Shown: in pieces, positions 59,023-64,000 of the stretch
Numbering within the stretch: position 1 is the first letter of the stretch
Layout of the letters: every line of letters begins with the position of its first letter
Source of the DNA: Pelomonas parva
GTDB lineage: Bacteria > Pseudomonadota > Gammaproteobacteria > Burkholderiales > Burkholderiaceae_C
DNA: 64,000 nt
Reading direction: 5' to 3'
Assembly: GCF_043555835.1 (NCBI RefSeq)
Contig: NZ_JBIGHV010000006.1
Location: 1-64,000, forward strand
Position numbers and translations under genes: made by a program
The notes under the pieces: generated by a model
What the model saw: only the letters and a program-made list of their open reading frames with translations
Databases searched by the model: none
What the model was told of the DNA's origin: nothing

Positions 59023-60723
59023 ATGATCCGCATCACCGAACTCCGCCTGCCGCTCAACCATGACGAAGGCGCGCTGCGCCCCGCCGTGCTGGCGCGGCTC
59101 AAGCTCACCGACGCCGAGCTGGCCACCATCCACGTCTTCCGCCGTGGCTACGACGCGCGCAAGCGCAGCGACATCCAGCTCGTCTACACGCTGGACTGCA
59201 AGCTGGCCGATGGCGTCGACGAAGCCACCGTGCTGGCGCGCTTTGCCGGCGACCACCAGGTGCGCCCCACGCCCGACACCGGCTACCACTTCCTGGCCCA
59301 GGTGGGTGAGCACACCGGCCCGCGCCCCGTCGTCGTCGGCTTCGGCCCCTGCGGCCTGTTCGCCGCGCTGATCCTGGCGCAGATGGGCTTGCGGCCCATC
59401 GTGCTGGAGCGCGGCAAGTCCGTGCGCGAACGCACGCAGGACACCTGGGGCCTGTGGCGCGAGCAAAAGCTGCACCCCGAAAGCAACGTGCAGTTCGGCG
59501 AGGGCGGCGCCGGCACCTTCTCCGACGGCAAGCTGTGGAGCCAGATCACCGACCCGCGCCACCTGACGCGCAAGGTGCTGACCGAGTTCGTCAAGGCCGG
59601 CGCGCCGGACGAGATCCTGTACGTCAGCAAGCCCCACATCGGCACCTTCCGCCTCGTCAGCATGATCATCAAGATGCGCGCCGACATCGAGGCGCTGGGC
59701 GGCGAGATCCGGTTCCAGCAGAAGATGACCGACCTGCTCATCGAGGACGGCGCCGTGCGAGGTGTGACGCTGGAATCCGGCGAGCAGATCGACACCACCC
59801 ACGTGGTCATCGCGTTAGGCCACAGCGCCCGCGACACCTTCCAGATGCTGCATGCGCGCGGCGTGCACATGGAGGCCAAGCCGTTCTCCATCGGCTACCG
59901 CATCGAGCACCCGCAGAGCCTGATCGACGCGGCCCGCTTCGGCGCCAACGCCGGCAACCCCATCCTGGGCGCGGCCGATTACAAGCTCGTCCACCACGCC
60001 AGGAACGGCCGTTCGGTCTACAGCTTCTGCATGTGCCCCGGCGGCACGGTGGTGGCCGCCACGAGCGAAGAGCACCGCGTCGTCACCAACGGCATGAGCC
60101 AGTACTCGCGCAACGAGCGCAACGCCAACGCCGGCATCGTCGTGGGCCTGGCGCCCGAGGACTACCGGCAGGACGGCAAGCGCGACGGCAGCCCCGTGAA
60201 CCCGCTGGACGGCATGGCCTTCCAGCGCCTCTGGGAAAGCCGCGCCTACGAGCTGGGCGGCGGCGGCTACCTGGCACCGGGCTCGCTGGTGGGCGACTTC
60301 ATCAAGCGCCAGGTCAGCAAGGCCTTCGGCGACGTGGTGCCGAGCTACAAGCCGGGCGTGACGCTGACGGACCTGCAGGCCAAGGGCAACGGCTCGCTGC
60401 CGACGTATTGCCTGGAAGCGATCCGCGAAGCCCTGCCGGCATTTGCCCGCCAGATCCGCGGCTTCGACCGCCCGGACGCGGTGCTGACCGGCGTGGAGAC
60501 GCGCACGTCATCGCCGCTGCGCATCAACCGCGGGCGCGACTACCAGAGCGTCAATGTGCGCGGGCTGTTCCCGGCAGGTGAAGGCGCCGGGTATGCGGGC
60601 GGGATCATGAGCGCCGGCGTCGACGGCATCGAGGTGGCCGAGGCGCTGGCGGCGGACCTGCTCGGCATGCCGGATGCGCCGGTGCTGCAGGGCAAGGGGT
60701 CCAAGGCGGGTGGGCAGGTTTGA
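59023..60723 (+). CDS. FAD-dependent dehydrogenase (COG2509-like)
   Basis: 566 aa. An N-terminal alpha/beta domain (about 1-95) of the type seen in COG2509 proteins, then a Rossmann FAD-binding region (PVVVGFGPCGLFAALILAQMG), QFGEGGAGTFSDGKLWSQ, and a C-terminal FAD contact GLFPAGEGAGYAGGIMSAG. The reaction and substrate are not established for this family; a quinone or polyprenyl reductase-like role is possible. Confidence 0.85.
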   Translation: MIRITELRLPLNHDEGALRPAVLARLKLTDAELATIHVFRRGYDARKRSDIQLVYTLDCKLADGVDEATVLARFAGDHQVRPTPDTGYHFLAQVGEHTGPRPVVVGFGPCGLFAALILAQMGLRPIVLERGKSVRERTQDTWGLWREQKLHPESNVQFGEGGAGTFSDGKLWSQITDPRHLTRKVLTEFVKAGAPDEILYVSKPHIGTFRLVSMIIKMRADIEALGGEIRFQQKMTDLLIEDGAVRGVTLESGEQIDTTHVVIALGHSARDTFQMLHARGVHMEAKPFSIGYRIEHPQSLIDAARFGANAGNPILGAADYKLVHHARNGRSVYSFCMCPGGTVVAATSEEHRVVTNGMSQYSRNERNANAGIVVGLAPEDYRQDGKRDGSPVNPLDGMAFQRLWESRAYELGGGGYLAPGSLVGDFIKRQVSKAFGDVVPSYKPGVTLTDLQAKGNGSLPTYCLEAIREALPAFARQIRGFDRPDAVLTGVETRTSSPLRINRGRDYQSVNVRGLFPAGEGAGYAGGIMSAGVDGIEVAEALAADLLGMPDAPVLQGKGSKAGGQV

Positions 60724-60724
60724 T

Positions 60725-60946
60725 CTAGCGCTGAACGCGAAAGATCCCGCCCTTCTTGTAGCCCGCCTGCTCATGGAACAGGTCGAACAGGAACTGCTCC
60801 AGTTCATCGTCGGCGACCAACTCCGGGATGACGAAGTGGGCCGGCGAGCGCTTGCCGTCGTTGCCGACAGACAGCACGGACCAACCGCCGCCGGTTCGCT
60901 CGATATCGAACAGGCCGCCAAAGACGTTGAAGCGTTCGGAAATCAC
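60725..60946 (-). CDS. Small protein, DUF7661-like
   Basis: 73 aa, GTG start with GGAGG ten bases upstream. It reads VISERFNVFGGLFDIERTGG at the start and FVIPELVADDELEQFLFDLF further on. The acidic C-terminal helix matches small DUF7661-type proteins. Function unknown. Last of four closely spaced genes on this strand, 4 bases after the GST gene. Confidence 0.65.
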   Translation of the reverse strand: MISERFNVFGGLFDIERTGGGWSVLSVGNDGKRSPAHFVIPELVADDELEQFLFDLFHEQAGYKKGGIFRVQR

Positions 60947-60950
60947 CGTA

Positions 60951-61598
60951 TCAATCCTCCGGAAACCGCGCGGCCCACAACGCCGCCAACCTCGGCTCCG
61001 CGTCGACATGGTGAACCGCCGCCAGCATGCGCGGCGCCACCTCGGCAAACCGCTCCCGCCACGGGCCGAAGCGAGACACGACGGCCACGTACAGGTCCAG
61101 CACGGTCAGCTCGTCGCCGAGCAGGTAGCGGCCGGGGTTGAGCTGGCCGTCCATGTTGGCCCAGCAGAAGGCGATGCGCTCGTGCACGGCCTCGATGACG
61201 GACTCGCACGCTGCCTGCGGCGCGCCGATGCGACTCACGTCGGGCTTGATCCAGTGCAGCGAGTAGATGGCCGATGACACATAGAGCATCCAGCGCAGGA
61301 ACTGCCGCCGCTTCGGATCGTTGGGCGCCGGGGCCAGCGAAGCGGCCGGGTCCAGGTCGGCCAGGTAGATCAGGATGGCCGCGCTCTCGGTCATGACCTC
61401 GCCATCGGGCATGACCAGCGTCGGGATCTGGCGCATCGGGTTGCTGGTGGCCACGCGATCGCGCGCGGCCTCCTCGGCCCATGTCGCGCCTTCGATCAAC
61501 GTGTAGGGCAGGCCCAGCAGCGTCAGCGCGGCTTCGACGGCGACCGCCCCGGAGGCTTCGGCGCCGTAGAGGGTCAGTGGGGCATGGGGGTGGTGCAT
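60951..61598 (-). CDS. Glutathione S-transferase family protein
   Basis: 215 aa. N-terminal thioredoxin-like domain with the glutathione-binding TSNPMRQIPTLVMPDGEVMT and ESAAILIYLADL, and a helical C-terminal domain. The gene directly follows a cytochrome c gene. Confidence 0.9.
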   Translation of the reverse strand: MHHPHAPLTLYGAEASGAVAVEAALTLLGLPYTLIEGATWAEEAARDRVATSNPMRQIPTLVMPDGEVMTESAAILIYLADLDPAASLAPAPNDPKRRQFLRWMLYVSSAIYSLHWIKPDVSRIGAPQAACESVIEAVHERIAFCWANMDGQLNPGRYLLGDELTVLDLYVAVVSRFGPWRERFAEVAPRMLAAVHHVDAEPRLAALWAARFPED

Positions 61599-61611
61599 GA
61601 CATCGGCTCCT

Positions 61612-61992
61612 TCATCCGCCCTGAGTGGCGGCCAGATAGGCCAGCAGGTCCGCCACCTTGCGCTGGTTCATGCCGAGGCCCCAGTAGCGCATCTTGGTGC
61701 CGGGCACGACGGCGCCTGGGTCGCGCAGGAAGGCGGTCAGCGTGGCCTCGTTCCAAACCAGGCGCGAGGCCTTCATGCCGGCGGAATAGGCATAGCCCGG
61801 CGACGACCCGGCTTTGCGACCCACCAATGCGTTCAGGTGCGGACCGAAGGCGTGGCGCGCAGCCGGCCCCACGGCATGGCAGTTGGCGCAGGAGGCGAAA
61901 ACCTTGCGGCCGGCCGCCGCGTCGCCCGCTGCCACGGCCCACGGCGCCATGGCGGGCAGCAGCAACGCCAGCGCAACGGCCTGCGGCGTCAT
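61612..61992 (-). CDS. Periplasmic c-type cytochrome (class I)
   Basis: 126 aa with a signal peptide (about 1-21). One haem motif CANCH and an axial methionine in GTKMRYWGLG; FGPHLNALVGRKAGSSPGY is typical of mitochondrial-like cytochrome c. An electron carrier. The start overlaps the upstream stop (ATGA). Confidence 0.92.
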   Translation of the reverse strand: MTPQAVALALLLPAMAPWAVAAGDAAAGRKVFASCANCHAVGPAARHAFGPHLNALVGRKAGSSPGYAYSAGMKASRLVWNEATLTAFLRDPGAVVPGTKMRYWGLGMNQRKVADLLAYLAATQGG

Positions 61993-62249
61993 GGCTGCTC
62001 ACCCCCGGTGGCCATCATGTCGATCAGCTCCTTCACGAACGCCAGCGCGTCCTCAGGCGTCTCGAAGTGCATCTCGTTGTTCAGTTCGACAACCTCGCCT
62101 TCCGGCCCCTTGTGCACGACCGACCAGCCGCCGGCGCCGCCGTCCACCGCAAGCAGGCCGAACTGGCCGGGGGTGAGGTCGCGGGCGCTGCCCGATGTCA
62201 TCACGATGTCGCGGCCGAGGTGGGAGTGATAGCGTCTCATCGAGGCCAT
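61989..62249 (-). CDS. Small hypothetical protein preceding cytochrome c
   Basis: 86 aa from ATG 62249 (ATG 62240 also possible; neither has a good ribosome-binding site). It reads RYHSHLGRDIVMTSGSARD, then DGGAGGWSVVHKGPEGEVVE and ETPEDALAFVKELID. I do not know the family. Coupled to the cytochrome gene by a 4-base overlap. Its GGWSV segment resembles GGGWSV in the small protein at 60725. Confidence 0.6.
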   Translation of the reverse strand: MASMRRYHSHLGRDIVMTSGSARDLTPGQFGLLAVDGGAGGWSVVHKGPEGEVVELNNEMHFETPEDALAFVKELIDMMATGGEQP

Positions 62250-62266
62250 TCTCAAGGAGACCCCAC

Positions 62267-62548
62267 ATGAAAGCAGTCTGGAACGGCGTGACCATCGCCG
62301 AAAGCGACGACACGGTCGTCGTCGAAGGCAACCACTACTTCCCGCCCGAGTCGCTGAAGAAGGAGTACACAACCTTCTCCAACCACCGCAGCGGCTGCCA
62401 CTGGAAAGGCCAGGCGCAGTACCTCAGCCTGTTCGTCAACGGCGAGATGAACGCGGACGCCGTCTGGTACTACGCCGACCCGCTGCCTGCGGCGGCCGAG
62501 ATCAAGGGCCGCTATGCGTTCTGGAAGGGCGTGAAGGTCACGGAGTAA
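62267..62548 (+). CDS. DUF427 family protein
   Basis: 93 aa: MKAVWNGVTIAESDDTVVVEG, YFPPESLKKEY and WYYADPLPAAAEIKGRYAFW are characteristic of DUF427. Small beta-rich protein, function unknown. Overlaps the convergent mltA 3' end by 11 bases. Confidence 0.92.
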   Translation: MKAVWNGVTIAESDDTVVVEGNHYFPPESLKKEYTTFSNHRSGCHWKGQAQYLSLFVNGEMNADAVWYYADPLPAAAEIKGRYAFWKGVKVTE

Positions 62549-63617
62549 CGCCTTGAGGAAGCAGCGCCCACAGCCGCAGTGGCTGCTTCGTGCGGCCGGC
62601 CTGCAGCGCGGCCTCGTCGCCCCAACCCCAGAACAGATCGGCGCGCACGGCGCCCTGGATCGCGGCACCCGTGTCCTGCGCCAGCACCAGGCGGCGCAGC
62701 GGCGTGGTGGACAGCGGCTCGGTGCTGTCCAGCCACAACGGCGTGCCTAACGCGATGAACGAGCGGTCGATGGCAACCGAGCGGCCCGGCATGAGCGCCA
62801 CGCCCTGGGCGCCGCGCGGGCCTTGGCCGGCGTCGGTCAGCGGCTCCTCGCGGAAGTAGACGATGCGCGGGTTGACGGCCAGCGCGTCACGCACCTTGGC
62901 GGGGTTGTTGCGGGCCCAGTCGCTCAGGCCCTTCCAGCTCGCGTCACGCAGCTCACCGCGCGCCAGCAGCGTGCGGGCGACGGACTCGAAGGGCTGGTCG
63001 TTGTGGCCGGCAAAGGCGACGCGGCTGATGCGCTCGGCGCCGGTCGCATCACGCATGACGAGGCGGCCCGAGCCTTGGATCTGCAGTTGCAGCAGCGCAA
63101 AGGGGTCGTCCAGATAGGCCAGCTCCAGCGCCGCGAAGCGCGGGTGGCTGTCGATGTCGCGGCGCGGCAGGCGGCGCAGCGCCGGGTCGCTGGGCAGCGC
63201 ATGCAGCGGCCACTGGAAGGCGCCCTGGCGCGTGCGGCTGGCCGGGAGCTGGGGCTCGAAGTAGCCGGTCAACAAGCCGGTGTCGCCACTGCCTGACGCC
63301 ACGCGCCAGGGCCGCAGATGCTTCATCAGGAACAGCGTCGCCTCGGTCGCGTCGGCGGGCGTCTGCAGCGCGGCGCGGGCGCAGAACTCGGCCCAGCCGG
63401 CGGCGGGGCGCTGGCAGTTGCCGAGCAGCGCGGGCCAGGCGGCGAGCAGCTCGTCGCTGCCCCAGCCGGGCAGGTCCTGCCAGTCCACGGCGACCCAGCG
63501 CTGTGCGACAGGCTGAGGCGACGGGGCCACCGGACGCTGCGGATGCAGCGGCGGCGCGGAGCAGGCCGCCAGCATTCCTAGAATCGCGGCCAGTCCCCCA
63601 CGCGCCCACCCTGCCAT
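62538..63617 (-). CDS. mltA: Membrane-bound lytic murein transglycosylase A
   Basis: 359 aa from ATG 63617, which has GAGGAGGAG upstream. A lipoprotein signal with lipobox MLAACS puts it in the outer membrane. The MltA beta-barrel (LLTGYFEPQLPASRTRQGAF, LQIQGSGRLVMRDATG) and the C-terminal 3D domain with catalytic Asp (LAQDTGAAIQGAVRADLFWG) are intact. It cleaves the glycan strands of peptidoglycan with 1,6-anhydro product formation. Confidence 0.92.
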   Translation of the reverse strand: MAGWARGGLAAILGMLAACSAPPLHPQRPVAPSPQPVAQRWVAVDWQDLPGWGSDELLAAWPALLGNCQRPAAGWAEFCARAALQTPADATEATLFLMKHLRPWRVASGSGDTGLLTGYFEPQLPASRTRQGAFQWPLHALPSDPALRRLPRRDIDSHPRFAALELAYLDDPFALLQLQIQGSGRLVMRDATGAERISRVAFAGHNDQPFESVARTLLARGELRDASWKGLSDWARNNPAKVRDALAVNPRIVYFREEPLTDAGQGPRGAQGVALMPGRSVAIDRSFIALGTPLWLDSTEPLSTTPLRRLVLAQDTGAAIQGAVRADLFWGWGDEAALQAGRTKQPLRLWALLPQGVTP

Positions 63618-63723
63618 GCTGCTGCTCCTCCTCGAAGCCCTCGGCGCACTGCTGATCATCGTCTTCATCATCTGGTGGACCATGTTCTCGGGCCGCAAGA
63701 ACGGCGAGCGCAAGGACGATTAG
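63616..63723 (+). CDS. 35-aa single-helix membrane microprotein
   Basis: Reads MLLLLLEALGALLIIVFIIW, then WTMFSGRKNGERKDD and stop. One membrane helix with a short charged cytosolic tail, as in other bacterial microproteins. Its ATG (63616-63618) overlaps the mltA CAT on the other strand, and its TAG (63721-63723) overlaps the stop of the convergent recombinase. No strong ribosome-binding site is visible. The helix-plus-charged-tail pattern is unlikely in a chance ORF. Confidence 0.65.
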   Translation: MLLLLLEALGALLIIVFIIWWTMFSGRKNGERKDD

Positions 63724-64000
63724 CGCGGAGGAATCAGGAAGCTCAAGGGCTGGTGCCGCAGCCGGGCGCGGATGGCGGCGTAGACGCGCCGCCGGTCCGC
63801 CAGCTTGACGCCGCGCGAGCGCATCGCCACCTTGAAGGCACAGAAGAAGCTGACGCCGAGATTGAGCACGCCGATGCCGGCGATGCAGATCACGCAGGAC
63901 CAGAAGGCCCAGGTGGCCATGACGCCGTAACCGAGCGCACCGACGGCGGCGGCGAGTTGGCCAGTGGACAGCGTGACGTGGCGCACCTCCAGGTCCAGGC
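63720..64000 (-). CDS. C-terminus of a Gcr-type site-specific recombinase (cut by the window edge)
   Basis: About 93 residues: from the edge LDLEVRHVTLSTGQLAAAVG, then GVMATWAFWSCVICIAGIGV, ending RHQPLSFLIPPR and TAA. This tail, with membrane helices and a basic end, matches the betaproteobacterial proteins annotated as site-specific recombinase Gcr (SpecificRecomb family). Despite the name, the membrane character makes true recombinase activity doubtful. The start is outside the window. Confidence 0.75.
   Translation of the reverse strand, partial: LDLEVRHVTLSTGQLAAAVGALGYGVMATWAFWSCVICIAGIGVLNLGVSFFCAFKVAMRSRGVKLADRRRVYAAIRARLRHQPLSFLIPPR

Noticed and set aside
1..64000. CRISPR arrays, rRNA genes, prophage structural genes
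   Set aside because: No regularly spaced repeats, no rRNA-like stretches and no phage structural genes were seen on either strand.

Overview
This is a high-GC (about 70% by eye) chromosomal window from a betaproteobacterium, most likely a Burkholderiales member of the Roseateles/Pelomonas/Rubrivivax type. Evidence: Burkholderiales-type small families (DUF3567, DUF3108, DUF4197), a ProQ/FinO protein with a long basic tail, a PEP-CTERM protein, the fused indolepyruvate ferredoxin oxidoreductase, and the C-terminus of a Gcr-type site-specific recombinase at the right edge. Nearly every long antisense ORF is a GC-codon shadow. Family names come from reading the translations; no search was run.

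Left end (1-5500) is the most unusual part. An IS-like end (1-128) is followed by a 750-base gene-poor stretch with one terminator. Then comes an array of tRNA and tRNA-like genes (879-2611): Arg(ACG), a class-II-shaped tRNA with Cys anticodon GCA, a tRNA with C33 and nominal anticodon TTC, Trp(CCA), Asp(GTC) with an altered T-loop, Gln(TTG), a 55-nt acceptor/T-arm mini-tRNA, and an AGC-anticodon tRNA with a broken acceptor. Interspersed are a frameshifted SEC-C zinc-motif microprotein and an HNH endonuclease. The array leads into a slipin (SPFH/band 7) gene and an RtcB RNA ligase, closed by a strong terminator. RtcB and slipin are known partners in bacterial RNA-repair loci. Here they sit beside a bank of mostly non-canonical tRNAs and a nuclease, so an RNA-damage/tRNA-replacement island is the leading hypothesis.

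5500-16900: a DUF3365 haem-sensor/HAMP protein beside a Ser/Thr kinase with a duplicated C-terminal module; an operon for an IorA/IorB-like molybdenum hydroxylase with its own AraC regulator; an ECF sigma factor, membrane protein and beta-lactamase-fold protein with overlapping genes; an RNA methyltransferase; glutaminase.

17000-29300: a PEP-CTERM protein; a membrane protein, DTW-domain tRNA modifier, DsbD and redoxin cluster; leucyl aminopeptidase; ProQ; DUF4197; a GAF-GGDEF protein; nucleoside hydrolase coupled to a core-deleted fumarylacetoacetase-like protein; DUF3108; DUF3567.

29400-40400: a double-AAA+ ATPase, DUF4265, an XRE-cupin/GNAT pair, SoxR divergent from a questin-oxidase-like protein, ferredoxin-NADP reductase, a LytS/LytR-type two-component operon with a small membrane protein, and a cytochrome b561/YceI/YceI operon.

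40400-64000: a TRAP transporter whose large permease has a long Pro/Glu-rich insertion; two DMT exporters; two periplasmic solute-binding-like proteins; indolepyruvate ferredoxin oxidoreductase with a divergent Lrp-type regulator; c-di-GMP enzymes; methylglyoxal synthase; an FAD-dependent dehydrogenase; a GST/cytochrome c cluster with two small proteins; DUF427; MltA; a 35-aa membrane microprotein whose start codon overlaps that of mltA on the other strand; and the tail of a Gcr-type recombinase.
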